Positions 35,597-45,101 of a stretch of DNA of 64,000 bases are shown in pieces. The notes under the pieces are model-generated. The model worked only from the letters and a program-made list of their open reading frames with translations. It was not told the DNA's origin and made no database searches. The first letter of the stretch is position 1. Every line of letters begins with the position of its first letter. The stretch is from Ensifer sp. LC163. Lineage in GTDB: Bacteria; Pseudomonadota; Alphaproteobacteria; Rhizobiales; Rhizobiaceae. The DNA is taken from assembly GCF_001695855.1 (NCBI RefSeq), contig NZ_MBSS01000001.1, positions 1 through 64,000 on the forward strand, in the 5' to 3' direction. A program made the translations under genes and the position numbers.

Positions 35597-36121
35597 TCAA
35601 CCCTTCATTTTCAGCGGCAAACCGGCCGCGACAAAGTAAACTTCCGCAGATTTCTCCGCAACGATCTGGTGAAGCCGGCCGGCATGGTCGCGGAAGTCGC
35701 GGGCCATGCGGTTCTCGGGCACGATGCCGAGGCCGACTTCGTTGGAAACAAGGATCAGGCGCGCCCGCGCCTCAGGCAGAAAGGCGGCCAGGGCGGCGAA
35801 CTCCGCCGCCATGTCGCGTCCTTCCATCATCAGGTTGGTAACCCACAGCGTCAGGCAGTCGACGAGAACCACGCGGTTTCCGTCATCGATGCGTGTCAGC
35901 AGCGAAACGAGATCGAGCGGCTCCTCATGCGTCGTCCAGCCTTCGCCGCGCCTCGCCCGGTGATGGTCGATGCGCTCGCGCATCTCGTCGTCCCAGGCAC
36001 GGCCGGTCGCGACATAGTGCATGTTTAGCCCCGAGGCTTCGACGAGCCTTTCGGAAAAGCTGGATTTGCCGGAACGGGCACCGCCGAGGACGAGAACCGG
36101 CCCGGCATTGGAATTGCTCAT
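35597..36121 (-). CDS. cobP: Adenosylcobinamide kinase/guanylyltransferase CobP
   Basis: A 174-residue bifunctional enzyme phosphorylating adenosylcobinamide and transferring GMP to it. The P-loop is [28 protein letters not shown] and [17 protein letters not shown] are family blocks. It is the first gene of cobP-W-N-O, following a long cobalamin riboswitch, so it should be repressed by adenosylcobalamin. Confidence 0.95.
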   Translation of the reverse strand: MSNSNAGPVLVLGGARSGKSSFSERLVEASGLNMHYVATGRAWDDEMRERIDHHRARRGEGWTTHEEPLDLVSLLTRIDDGNRVVLVDCLTLWVTNLMMEGRDMAAEFAALAAFLPEARARLILVSNEVGLGIVPENRMARDFRDHAGRLHQIVAEKSAEVYFVAAGLPLKMKG

Positions 36122-36229
36122 GTGCGTTGCGGCCTCATGTGCTTGGTAGCGAATTCGAGCGGCAACAGGATTTCACCGCGCCTAAGGCGCGTTCGGGAAA
36201 CGATCTATGAGCCAAGACAACCTCCGTGA

Positions 36230-36700
36230 TGGCGTGGGAAGCGGGCTTCCCTTCGGGCGGAATGCCCCTGTCGGACGGCAGGTCTCCTGGCTCACGGCGT
36301 CACGGGTCCACCGCATCGTGCCCCGCGTTATGACGCGAACACCGATGCCTGGGCCCGAACGGCCCGCCTCACCTTCCCGGCGCTTTCCGGTGCCACAGCG
36401 AACCTTTGCGCGTCGTCTCCGACGCGCGGCGCTGTGGGCGGTTTCGTGAAAGGCGGACGATTCGTAGAAGAAGAGGCGTCCAACCCGGCTGATCACGAAG
36501 CCACGCCAGTGGCTTTTCCGACTGATTTCCAAACCACCTGCGATTGCCCCATGCAATCGAACGGAAGCCGGCCTTCAGCCCGATGGCGAACCCTGACCGT
36601 TCTACAGTCGCGGGGTCGGCTGCGATAAGGATGCCCGATTTGGGTCCATCCGTCACATTCCCAATTATTCCCCCGCATCGCCACGATCCGGGGAAACCAT
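36230..36700 (-). ncRNA. Cobalamin riboswitch upstream of cobPWNO, with an embedded repeat
   Basis: On the minus strand the conserved elements follow in order: GGGAATGTGACGG (near 36650-36662), GCCGACCCCGCGACTGTAG (near 36602-36620), AAAGCCACTGGCG (near 36502-36514), CCGGGAAGG (near 36372-36380) and the B12 box AGCCAGGAGACCTGCC (36278-36293). The total span of about 420 bases is roughly twice the usual aptamer. Between the ACTG element and GGGAAGG lies a 45-base copy of the family 1 palindrome (36393-36437). After the B12 box, GC-rich complementary segments could form the expression platform before cobP. Confidence 0.9.
36393..36437. repeat. Rhizobial palindromic repeat, family 1, copy D (inside the riboswitch)
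   Basis: CCACAGCG pairs with CGCTGTGG, and inside it GCGCGTCG pairs with CGACGCGC, with the AACCTTT/GG internal bulge seen in copies A to C. Only the first palindrome of the two-part unit is present. Confidence 0.85.
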
Positions 36701-37010
36701 CCAACATCCGATGATTAGGAAGCGGGCGCACCAAAGTCAATCGACGCGTGCGACACGCCACCCATCGAGATGCGGCACGCGACAATTCGCCAGCATTCAG
36801 TCGCACATGCCACCAATCAAGGCCGGGGCGCAAAGACACCCTGGCTCCGAATGCGATCGCGAAAGTTGTGCGGGCGCGGAGAGGTTTCCCGCGATACGAA
36901 CTCGATCTCAGGAAACGGAGGATATTCCGCAGCAAATGAAGTATATTTTAGCAATACAAGATATTTCGACAAAGTAATCGACAAAGCGACTTCGTTTATC
37001 CGGAAGGCAA
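36701..37010. other. Intergenic region between the riboswitch and the cyclase-like gene
   Basis: About 300 bases with the promoter of the cob operon and the upstream region of the divergent plus-strand gene. No gene is supported; the last 80 bases are AT-richer. Confidence 0.35.
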
Positions 37011-39248
37011 ATGGAACGCAGGCTTGCTGCCGTGATGATTGCCGACGTTTCCGGCTATGGGCTACTCAGCCAAGCCGACGAGGAGGGCACTTGCGCGCGC
37101 TTTCAGGCCGATCTGCACGAACTGTTCGAACAAAGGATTGCCGCGCATCGCGGGCGGTTGATCAAGACCATGGGCGACGGCTTGCTGGTCGAGTTCCACA
37201 GTGTCGTCGAGGCGGTCCGCTGTGCGGTGGAGGTGCAGCGGGCGAAGTCCGAGAGCCGCGGCGTCGATGAGCGCCGGCTGGAATTCCGTATCGGCATCAA
37301 TCTCGGCGACGTTATCGTTGAGGGCGACGACATCCAAGGCGATGGCGTCATCATCGCCGAGCGGCTGCAGAGCCTGGCCGAACCCGGCGGAATAGTCATC
37401 TCCGGCACCGCTTACGACCAAGTTGAGAAGCACCTGGACGTCGGCTTCGTCTTTCTCGGCGAACAGCGCCTGAAGCATATCGAAAAGCCGGTGCGGACCT
37501 ACCGCCTCTGGCTGGGCGAAGCTCGCCCCAGCGGTGCAACCGTCACGGGACGCCGCATAAGACGCTGGGCAACGCTCGTAACGCTTGCTGTGGTGCTCGG
37601 CGTCGCTGGCGGTGTGGCTTGGTGGCGGTCGTGGGAGCCGGCCATGGAAGCAGCCTCGAGCCAACGCTCGGACCTGAGCCCGCCGGATAAGCCGTCGATC
37701 GCAGTGCTCCCGTTTGCTAATGTGAGCGATGATCCCAAGCAGGAATATTTCGCCGACGGCATGACCGACGGCCTCGTTACCGAGCTGGCCCAGGTGTCCG
37801 GTTTGTTTGTCATCGCGCGCAACTCGACCTTCACCTACAAGGGTAAGGCGGTGACGCCCAGGCAGGTGTCCGAGGAACTCGGTGTCAGATATGTCCTCGA
37901 AGGCAGTGTGCAGCGCGCCGGAGAACAACTCCGCATCAATGCCCAGCTCATCGACTCACTCAGCGGAGGACACGTTTGGGCCGGAAAGTTCGACGGTTCA
38001 CTCGCCGATGTCTTTGCGCTGCAAGACGAAGTGACGCGCGGGATTGCGGATGCTCTTGCACTTCGGCTGAATCCCGACGAGCAGATGGCCTTTGGGCGCA
38101 AGGAAACGACGGTCCCGGCGGCGTTCGATGCGTTCCTGCGCGGCTGGGAGCATCACCGACGCACGACTCCCGAAGACTTCGCAAAGGCGGTGCCCTATTT
38201 CGAGCAGGCGATTGCGCTCGATCCTGCGTATGGTCGCGCTTACGCAGCGGCGGCCATGGTCTACGCACGCATCTACCTGTGGCGTTGGCATTATCGTTTG
38301 GGCATCTCGCGGTTCGAAGCGCGAGCCAAGGCGACGCAGTATCTCCGGACCGCGCCGAAGCAAAAAACGGCGCTGGCCTATCAGGCGGCCGGTGTCCTGT
38401 CCGAAGCCGACTGGCAGCACGCCGCAGCGCTTGCCGAGCTCAAGGAAGCCATCACGCTCGAACCCGGCGATTCCTGGAGCTACGCGTTGATGGCATTCGT
38501 CCTTACCTCCGCCGGACGGCCGGCAGAGGCCCTGCCTTATATCCGCACTGCAATCCGCCTCGACCCGCATTCCCCGTCGTTTTTCATCTACGTCCTCGGA
38601 TTGACGGAGTTCAGCCTGGAGAATTTCGAGGCGGCGGCGGTGGCAGCCAAGAGCAGCACCGAACTCAATCCTCAGGATGACGGCTCCTTCCTTCTTCTCG
38701 CCGCCGCATCCGGGCATCTGGGTCACCGAGCGGAAGCCGAGGCTGCAGTCGCCCGTTTCAACGCGCTTCGCGTCGGACGCGGTGGAGTTGCCGCCACCAT
38801 CTCAACCTGCCCGCCACTGGACCTGGCGCGGCCGGAGGACAGCGCTCGGCTCTACCAGGGACTTCGCCTGGCGGGCGTGCCTGAGACCCTGACGAGCAGC
38901 GACTTCAGCGGCAGGAACGGGCTGACGGCCGGCGAAATCCGTTCGCTGTTCCTGGGACATCGACTGCGTGGACGCGTGTTGGACTCTGGCGAGGGACATG
39001 AGGCAATCATTTCAACTGGCGGCATAGCCACCCTGTCGGGAGGCTGGGCCTCCATGGGCGGTGGTCGCATGGCCGACGTCGAAGTCCGATTTGAGGGAGG
39101 CGAGGTTTGCTTCCTGTGGCGCAAAACCACGAACCTATGCGGCGTCGTGCTGCAAAACCCCGGAGGACTAAGCACCAAAGAGAACGAGTTTATCTGGCAC
39201 CACGGGGACAGGGCCTTCACGTTCTCACCGGTGCGGCAAGCTCCTTGA
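37011..39248 (+). CDS. Class III adenylate-cyclase-like protein with TolB-like and TPR domains
   Basis: A 745-residue protein. Residues 1-170 form a class III nucleotidyl cyclase domain with metal-binding Asp12 (MIADVSGYG) and Asp56 (TMGDGLLVEF). A membrane helix lies near 186-205. Residues 225-345 (IAVLPFANVSDDPKQEYFADGM and then VRYVLEGSVQ) match the TolB/FlgO-like domain common in rhizobial cyclases, followed by TPR-like helices to about 600 and an unassigned C-terminal part. In the catalytic segment GDGVIIAERL the usual Asn is Ile114 while Arg118 is kept, so cyclase activity is doubtful. Upstream and downstream genes give no functional hint. Confidence 0.85.
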   Translation: MERRLAAVMIADVSGYGLLSQADEEGTCARFQADLHELFEQRIAAHRGRLIKTMGDGLLVEFHSVVEAVRCAVEVQRAKSESRGVDERRLEFRIGINLGDVIVEGDDIQGDGVIIAERLQSLAEPGGIVISGTAYDQVEKHLDVGFVFLGEQRLKHIEKPVRTYRLWLGEARPSGATVTGRRIRRWATLVTLAVVLGVAGGVAWWRSWEPAMEAASSQRSDLSPPDKPSIAVLPFANVSDDPKQEYFADGMTDGLVTELAQVSGLFVIARNSTFTYKGKAVTPRQVSEELGVRYVLEGSVQRAGEQLRINAQLIDSLSGGHVWAGKFDGSLADVFALQDEVTRGIADALALRLNPDEQMAFGRKETTVPAAFDAFLRGWEHHRRTTPEDFAKAVPYFEQAIALDPAYGRAYAAAAMVYARIYLWRWHYRLGISRFEARAKATQYLRTAPKQKTALAYQAAGVLSEADWQHAAALAELKEAITLEPGDSWSYALMAFVLTSAGRPAEALPYIRTAIRLDPHSPSFFIYVLGLTEFSLENFEAAAVAAKSSTELNPQDDGSFLLLAAASGHLGHRAEAEAAVARFNALRVGRGGVAATISTCPPLDLARPEDSARLYQGLRLAGVPETLTSSDFSGRNGLTAGEIRSLFLGHRLRGRVLDSGEGHEAIISTGGIATLSGGWASMGGGRMADVEVRFEGGEVCFLWRKTTNLCGVVLQNPGGLSTKENEFIWHHGDRAFTFSPVRQAP

Positions 39249-39389
39249 GCCTTGCCCCTTTCCAACGCCTGCAGCCGCTTCGGGCGGCCCAAAGCTGGCA
39301 CTGGTCGCATTTGGCGCCGAGTGGCACGATTTGCCCGCTTTCATTTGCTCCGCCGACCGCAGGCGCAGAACCCGTGAGCGACACCGGCG

Positions 39390-40016
39390 CTACCGCGTCA
39401 CCCGCTGCAGCACGCTGAACTGAAAGGCCTGGGTAGAGCCCGAGGGGGTCGCGTGGATATGCCGGCGCTCCTCCACAAGCCGGAAGGACGGCCCGATGAG
39501 GCCGGCGAGTGTCGCCGGGTCATAGCGCATGACCGGCAATCCGCTGCAACGTTCAGGGCCATCAAGCGCGAAGGTGGCGATGATGGCATGGCCGCCCGGC
39601 TTTACCGCGGCGTGAAGCCGGTCGATATAGGCGGCGCGATCATCCGGCTCGGTCAGAAAATGAAAAGCCGCTCGATCATGCCAGACGTCATACGATCGGG
39701 TGGGTCGCCACTCGGTCACGTCAGCAGCAATCCATTCCACATCATCGCCGCGCGTGCCAAGCCTTGCTTTTGCGGCGCTGAGAGCGGCGGGCGACAGATC
39801 GAGCACTGTAATTGCACGCATGCCTTCGCCAAGGAGTTTGTCGACCAGACGTGATGCGCCGCCGCCGATGTCGATCAAGGAGGCATCCGCAATCGCCACA
39901 CATTGCCGGATGAGATCGAACGAGACTAACGGCGCATCCTCGAACCAGCTTACGCCCGCCTCGCCCTTGGACGCGTACGCGTTGTCCCAATGGGTCCGTC
40001 TGTCTTCGTCGCTCAT
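39390..40016 (-). CDS. Class I SAM-dependent methyltransferase
   Basis: A 208-residue protein. Motif I is SLIDIGGGASRLVD, followed by ITVLDLSPAALSAAK and a VEWIAADV segment. THWDNAYASKGE at the N-terminus and HDRAAFHFLTEPDDR resemble small methyltransferases of the thiopurine/tellurite type, but the substrate is unknown. I chose ATG at 40014-40016 (MSDEDRRTHW). Convergent with the cyclase-like gene; a 130-base gap and repeat copy C separate it from cobQ. Confidence 0.85.
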   Translation of the reverse strand: MSDEDRRTHWDNAYASKGEAGVSWFEDAPLVSFDLIRQCVAIADASLIDIGGGASRLVDKLLGEGMRAITVLDLSPAALSAAKARLGTRGDDVEWIAADVTEWRPTRSYDVWHDRAAFHFLTEPDDRAAYIDRLHAAVKPGGHAIIATFALDGPERCSGLPVMRYDPATLAGLIGPSFRLVEERRHIHATPSGSTQAFQFSVLQRVTR

Positions 40017-40147
40017 CAAAACGCCTTCTTTCCGGAGCCGGACAGCCAAACCGCCTTCGAACTCGATTTCAGCGCGCCGGCGTCCCGCCGCTGCTGCATT
40101 CTACGGCGCATGGCGCCCTTGGTTCAACGGCGCGACATCCCGACCCT

Positions 40148-40253
40148 ACTGCATAATTCCTTAAATCGGATCCGATTTAAGGATGAAATTATACAGCGAG
40201 TTTAAAGCGTTACAGCGTCCTTTGCGCGTCATATATGACGCGCGGCGCTGTAG
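40148..40253. repeat. Rhizobial palindromic repeat, family 1, copy C
   Basis: Palindrome CTGCATAATTCC...GGATGAAATTATACAG followed by TTACAGCG...CGCTGTAG. The cobQ frame runs into it and stops at 40229-40231, so the last codons of cobQ (YSAARHI) are repeat sequence. Confidence 0.85.
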
Positions 40254-41707
40254 CCGCCGAGCAGTCCCTCCAGCCAAGCACGGTCGAGAACCGCCTCGAG
40301 CTCGGCAGCGACATCATCGAGCGCCGTGTCGACCGACTGGCGGTAATTGCCGATACCGCCTTCGATGCCGAAGCTTTTAAGCAGGGCCGCGCGATAGGCG
40401 TCGCTGGAAAACAGCCCGTGCAGGTATGTTCCCATCACCCGGCCATCGGCCGAAAGGGCGCCGTCGACGCGACCGTCGATGCGGATCGACGGCCGGTCGC
40501 AATCGGCACCGGTGGTGCGGCCAAGATGGATCTCGTAGCCTTCAAGCGCCACATCGTGTTCCAGCGACCAGGCCCGGCTGTTGCGCAGGGTCTTTTCCGG
40601 CGCCATCTCGGTTTCGACGTCGAGCAGTCCGAGCCCCGCGATTTCCCGTTCGCCACCCTCGATACCGAGCGGATCGGTGACACGGGCGCCAAGCATCTGG
40701 TAGCCGCCGCAGATACCGATCACCCGGCCGCCGCGCCGCACGTGGCGCTTGAGGTCCTCGTCCCAACCCTGCGCCCTGAAATCCTTGAGATCGCCGATGG
40801 TCGATTTCGAGCCGGGGATGACCACGAGCGCGGCGTCCGCCGGGATCGGGCTGCCTGGCTTGACGAAGACGAGATCGACGTCCGGTTCGGCCGCGAGTGG
40901 ATCGAGATCGTCAAAATTGGCAATTCTCGACAGCACCGGCACGGCAATCTTGAGCGCCCGCCCCTCGCCGCGCGCCAGCTTTTCAAGCACGACCGAATCC
41001 TCCGCCGGCAACCGACCTGCCGCCTTCAGCCACGGCACCACGCCGAAGCAGGGCCAGCCGGTGTAGCGGCCGATCGCGGCAATGCCATCGTCGAACAGCG
41101 TGACGTCGCCGCGAAACTTGTTGATCAAATAACCCGACACCATGCGTCGATCCTCGTCGGGCAGGATCGCATGCGTGCCCACCAGCGAGGCGATGACGCC
41201 GCCGCGGTCGATATCGCCGACGAGGACGACAGGTACATCGGCGCGCGTCGCAAAACCCATATTGGCGATGTCGCCCGCCCTCAGGTTGATTTCGGCCGGC
41301 GACCCGGCACCCTCGACGACGACGAGATCGGCGCCGGCTGCGATCTGCTCGAAGCTTTCCATCACCGCGCCGAGCAGCTTCGGCTTCAGCGCCTGATATT
41401 CCCGGCCCCTCGCCTGACCGGCGACCTTGCCCTGCACGACGATCTGGCTGCCGACATCCGACTGCGGCTTCAACAGCACCGGGTTCATGTGCACCGAAGA
41501 CGGCACGCGGGCGGCCAGCGCCTGCAGCCATTGCGCCCGGCCGATTTCGCCGCCGTCATCCGACACGGCGGCATTGTTCGACATGTTCTGCGGCTTGAAC
41601 GGCCTGACCTTCAACCCGCGATTGGAGGCGAGCCGGCAGAGGCCCGCCACCAATACCGATTTTCCGACATCAGAGCCGGTTCCCTGCAGCATGATCTTGC
41701 GTGTCAT
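40229..41707 (-). CDS. cobQ: Cobyric acid synthase CobQ
   Basis: A 492-residue glutamine- and ATP-dependent amidotransferase that amidates side chains b, d, e and g of adenosylcobyrinic acid a,c-diamide. N-terminal dethiobiotin-synthetase-like domain: [21 protein letters not shown]-terminal GATase domain: nucleophile Cys in [11 protein letters not shown] and a His in GTYLHGLF. I chose ATG at 41705-41707; the longer frame adds 55 unlike residues. The C-terminal seven residues come from a repeat. It stands alone, away from both cob clusters. Confidence 0.95.
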   Translation of the reverse strand: MTRKIMLQGTGSDVGKSVLVAGLCRLASNRGLKVRPFKPQNMSNNAAVSDDGGEIGRAQWLQALAARVPSSVHMNPVLLKPQSDVGSQIVVQGKVAGQARGREYQALKPKLLGAVMESFEQIAAGADLVVVEGAGSPAEINLRAGDIANMGFATRADVPVVLVGDIDRGGVIASLVGTHAILPDEDRRMVSGYLINKFRGDVTLFDDGIAAIGRYTGWPCFGVVPWLKAAGRLPAEDSVVLEKLARGEGRALKIAVPVLSRIANFDDLDPLAAEPDVDLVFVKPGSPIPADAALVVIPGSKSTIGDLKDFRAQGWDEDLKRHVRRGGRVIGICGGYQMLGARVTDPLGIEGGEREIAGLGLLDVETEMAPEKTLRNSRAWSLEHDVALEGYEIHLGRTTGADCDRPSIRIDGRVDGALSADGRVMGTYLHGLFSSDAYRAALLKSFGIEGGIGNYRQSVDTALDDVAAELEAVLDRAWLEGLLGGYSAARHI

Positions 41708-41951
41708 GGCGCCACCGGTAACATCGATTTGACCGGCAGCAAAGAGCTGTTTTGACACGATTTCGCCGCATTTGCGGCGCGTCGATGACAGACTGTTTCG
41801 GTCGCTTATCAAGCTTGTCGAGTTTCTCTCCGAAACCAGCGTAAATGCGACATCCTGTGACGAGTTTGGCATTCAATTTCGTGAGGCGCGAGCCTATATC
41901 AGCGCCACCGAAACACACACCGGACCACAGACGTCCGGCCTCTCAAGGTCC

Positions 41952-42101
41952 ATGTCCATGCTGTACATTTTCAGCAAACCGAATTTCGTTCAGATCGCCT
42001 GGAATTCCAAGTCACCGGTCAGCCAGTCGCGCGTTCGCAACGTCGTTCTCGACGCTCCCTTCGGACCGCTCGGCTTCATCCGCACGTCCAACGTCGGCTG
42101 A
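41952..42101 (+). CDS. Small hypothetical protein followed by a terminator
   Basis: A 49-residue frame (MSMLYIFSKPNFVQIAWNSK at its N-terminus), basic and without recognised domains. A strong intrinsic terminator lies about 75 bases downstream, which supports transcription of this stretch. It is divergent from cobQ. No family recognised. Confidence 0.35.
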   Translation: MSMLYIFSKPNFVQIAWNSKSPVSQSRVRNVVLDAPFGPLGFIRTSNVG

Positions 42102-42914
42102 CCCATCCGGCCCGCGGATCGGGCCCCTATCGGCCACGGCTTTGCATTCCAGCAGCTAACGCCTTCTCCTCCAGCCGTCTCCCCTCGTGGAGGCGGTTTT
42201 TTTTCGCCGGATGACCGTGAAATCGCGGGACAAAAACGCGAAAACCGCATCGACCTCCTATCGAGGGATGCGGCTTCCAAAAAACGCTGGTCACTCCGGA
42301 AACACACACCGAAGGTTCGCTCAAACCCGGGACGCAATACCTTGATCCGGGCCGGCGGCAGTTGCCCGCCGCGCCACAACAATTAGCCGGACATCGTTAC
42401 CGGATGGTTATTGAGGATTTAACGAAAGATGAATCGTGGCTTTTTTTGATTTTTTTTCGCGACATCTGCGGAAAATACCAGTGACGCATTCACGACAGGA
42501 AAGGTCCTGATTGCAACAGATCAAAAACGAGCATCGCGGCGACCGCTATATTTTGCGGCACTAATTGTCGCAAATGCTTAAATTTGGGACCTCCGAAGCC
42601 GAAAAAATCCCCTTCGGTCATGTCGCAGACAGACGCCGCCACCAGCCAGACCCGGCTGTTTTCCGATTCAAGAGGTTGATTTCCCAACGAGAATACTTAG
42701 GCTTGCAACGCGGTACAGAGGAGATCCGGCCGGCGACAGGGTTCCGCGGCCAGGACAAAACGAACTCCCAGATCGCCGCAGCGGGGGCTACCCTTGGCTT
42801 GTCATTTGCCGAACCCCAGGCTGCTAATTTGGTTCGGGTGACGGGGATGCGAGGGCGTCCCGATGACGCCCGTTTGATCGTTGGCTGCAGTTAAAGACTG
42901 GGAGGTCTTGCAAC
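42102..42914. other. Long intergenic region before the ABC transporter
   Basis: About 800 bases. It contains an intrinsic terminator (42175-42204) and AT-rich stretches (near 42440-42460), and ends with the promoter region of the substrate-binding-protein gene. Open frames are short and domainless. Confidence 0.45.
42175..42204 (+). terminator. Intrinsic terminator
   Basis: CCGTCTCC and GGAGGCGG form an 8-bp stem with one G-U pair, a 6-base loop, and then eight T residues. Classic rho-independent structure on the plus strand after the 49-residue frame. Confidence 0.85.
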
Positions 42915-43913
42915 ATGAAGAAACTCCTCGCTTCCACCATTCTCGCCGCGGGTCTGTATACGCTCGCGGGTTCCGCGCAGGCCGCGGAATGCGGTGAGGT
43001 CAGCATTGCCGAGATGAACTGGGCGTCGGCGGGCGTCGCCGCACACGTGGACAAGTTCATTCTGGAAAACGGGTACGGTTGCACCGTGACGCTGGTCACC
43101 GGCGACACCATGCCGACCTTTGCCTCCATGAACGAAAAGGCCCAGCCGGACATGGCGCCGGAACTCTGGGTCAACTCCGTTCGCACGCCGCTTGACGCGG
43201 CCATCAAGGAAGGCCGGCTGATCGAAGCCGCCAAGATCCTGAGCGAAGGCGGTGTCGAAGGCTGGTGGATTCCGAAATTCCTCGCCGATGCCAACCCCGA
43301 CATCAAGACCGTCCAGGATGCGCTCAAGCATCCCGACCTGTTCCCGGCGCCGGAAGACCCCTCGAAGGCCGCCATTCACAATTGCCCATCGGGCTGGAAC
43401 TGCCAGGTTTCGACCGCCAATCTCTACAAGGCGATAGATGCCGAAAAGGCCGGCTTCCAGCTGATCGACACCGGTTCTGCGGCCGGCCTCGACGGCTCGA
43501 TCGCCAATGCCTTTGCCAAGAAGACCGGCTGGCTCGGCTACTACTGGGCACCGACCGCCATCCTCGGCAAGTACGAGATGACCCGCCTCTCCTTCGGCGT
43601 CGATCACGACAAGAAGGAATGGGACGCCTGCTCGGCCGTGCCGGATTGCCCGGCCCCGAAGGTGAACTCGTACCCGGTCTCCGACGTCTTCACTGTCGTG
43701 ACCAAGTCCTTCGCCGAAAAGGCCGGCGTCGCCATGGACTACGTCAAGGCGCGCAAGTGGGACAACGGCACCGTCAACAAGGTTCTCGCCTGGATGGATG
43801 AGAACCAGGGCACGAACGAGGATGCCGCAAAGCACTTCCTCGAGGAGTTCCCCGACATGTGGACCACCTGGGTAAGCCCTGATGTGGCCGAGAAGGTTAA
43901 GGCTGCGCTCTGA
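42915..43913 (+). CDS. Betaine/choline-type ABC transporter substrate-binding protein
   Basis: A 332-residue periplasmic protein with a signal peptide (KLLASTILAAGLYTLAGSAQA). It belongs to the glycine betaine/choline/proline-betaine (OpuAC-type) binding-protein family, judged from its operon partners and the SIAEMNWASAGVAAHVDKFI start, with Trp/Tyr-rich pocket segments (GWWIPKF, GWLGYYWAPTAILGKYEM). Four Cys residues suggest disulfides. The ligand is a quaternary amine by inference only. A 10-bp hairpin follows the stop. Confidence 0.85.
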   Translation: MKKLLASTILAAGLYTLAGSAQAAECGEVSIAEMNWASAGVAAHVDKFILENGYGCTVTLVTGDTMPTFASMNEKAQPDMAPELWVNSVRTPLDAAIKEGRLIEAAKILSEGGVEGWWIPKFLADANPDIKTVQDALKHPDLFPAPEDPSKAAIHNCPSGWNCQVSTANLYKAIDAEKAGFQLIDTGSAAGLDGSIANAFAKKTGWLGYYWAPTAILGKYEMTRLSFGVDHDKKEWDACSAVPDCPAPKVNSYPVSDVFTVVTKSFAEKAGVAMDYVKARKWDNGTVNKVLAWMDENQGTNEDAAKHFLEEFPDMWTTWVSPDVAEKVKAAL

Positions 43914-43924
43914 TTCTGGCTGGT

Positions 43925-43961
43925 GATGCAGGCGCCCGCATGAAAAGCGGTCGCCTGCATC
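43925..43961 (+). terminator. Hairpin after the binding-protein gene
   Basis: GATGCAGGCG and CGCCTGCATC form a perfect 10-bp stem. No T-run follows, so it more likely protects the 3' end of the binding-protein mRNA, raising its level over the permease. Confidence 0.5.
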
Positions 43962-44189
43962 GGCGTCTTCGCCCGCCGGAAAGATTGCCGGGCGTGGCGA
44001 CCGATGCTCAGGGCGACGAACGGGCTCAGTTCGCGTCGCATTCAGTAAAGCGGGCGTCACGTTCCGCTGTCACATTCCTCACGCCGGGACCCGAAGAGGT
44101 CACCAGCCAAGTCTGCGCAAGGACCGGCAACGACCGGTCTCGAAGACGCAGTCGGCGTTATAAGACTTCAGGCCAAGAAGGGGAAAAAT

Positions 44190-45101
44190 ATGGCATCCAT
44201 CTGCAGTGTCTTGCCAGAGTTGCTCTGCAAGTTCCCTGCCATTGACGACGGAACGATCCGCCTGGCTCGCAAGACAATCGACGATGGCTTCAAAGGTTTC
44301 GTCCGCTCCTATGGCGACGCCATCGACACGGTCGTGCAGCCGCTTCAATGGTTTCTGAACTATCTCGAAAGCCTGTTCGTCGGCTCGCCGTGGATCGTCA
44401 TCCTCGTGCTCATGGTCGCAGTCGTCTATCTCGGCAGCCGCAACATCAACATCACGATCGGCACGGCGCTGTCGATGATCGCCATCGGCCTCGTCGGCCT
44501 GTGGAACGACACGATGATCACGCTGGCGATGGTCACCGTCTGCACGCTGATCTCGATCCTGATCGGCATTCCGATCGGCATTCTGATGGCCCGCTCGGAT
44601 CGGGTGCAATCGATCGTCAATCCGGTGCTCGACGTGATGCAGACGATGCCGAGCTTCGTCTACCTGATCCCGGTCGTGATGATCTTCGGCATCGGCAAGG
44701 TTCCGGGCCTGATCGCCGTCGTCATCTACGCCGTGCCGCCGATGATCCGGCTCACCAATCTCGGCATTCGCCTCGTCGACCAGGAAGTGCTGGAAGCCGC
44801 CGACGCCTTTGGTTCCTCGGCCTGGCAGAAGCTGAAGAACGTGCAGATGCCGCTGGCGCTGCCCACCATCATGGCCGGCATCAACCAGACCATCATGATG
44901 TCGCTGGCGATGGTCGTCGTCGCATCGATGATCGGCGTCGGCGGTCTCGGCAAGAACGTGCTGCAGGCGATCGCCAACCAGTTCTTCACCGTCGGTTTCC
45001 TCAATGGCTTCGCCCTTGTCGGTATCGCCATCATTTTCGACCGTACCAGCCAGGCCTTCGGCAGGCGGCTGCAGAAGCATTCGGAGGTTATCCATGGCTA
45101 G
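44190..45101 (+). CDS. Betaine/choline-type ABC transporter permease
   Basis: A 303-residue inner-membrane permease of the ProW/OpuAB family, with the N-terminal cytoplasmic-to-membrane region and seven or so helices. The ATPase-contact EAA motif lies in EVLEAADAFGSSAWQKLKNVQMPLALP. It begins 276 bases after the binding-protein gene and its stop overlaps the ATPase start by eight bases. Confidence 0.92.
   Translation: MASICSVLPELLCKFPAIDDGTIRLARKTIDDGFKGFVRSYGDAIDTVVQPLQWFLNYLESLFVGSPWIVILVLMVAVVYLGSRNINITIGTALSMIAIGLVGLWNDTMITLAMVTVCTLISILIGIPIGILMARSDRVQSIVNPVLDVMQTMPSFVYLIPVVMIFGIGKVPGLIAVVIYAVPPMIRLTNLGIRLVDQEVLEAADAFGSSAWQKLKNVQMPLALPTIMAGINQTIMMSLAMVVVASMIGVGGLGKNVLQAIANQFFTVGFLNGFALVGIAIIFDRTSQAFGRRLQKHSEVIHG

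Noticed and set aside
36369-36935. 188-residue frame over the riboswitch region
   Set aside because: The DNA is explained by conserved cobalamin riboswitch elements; the frame is incidental.
42565-42894. 109-residue frame before the binding-protein gene
   Set aside because: No domain, weak start, lies in the promoter region of the transporter operon.
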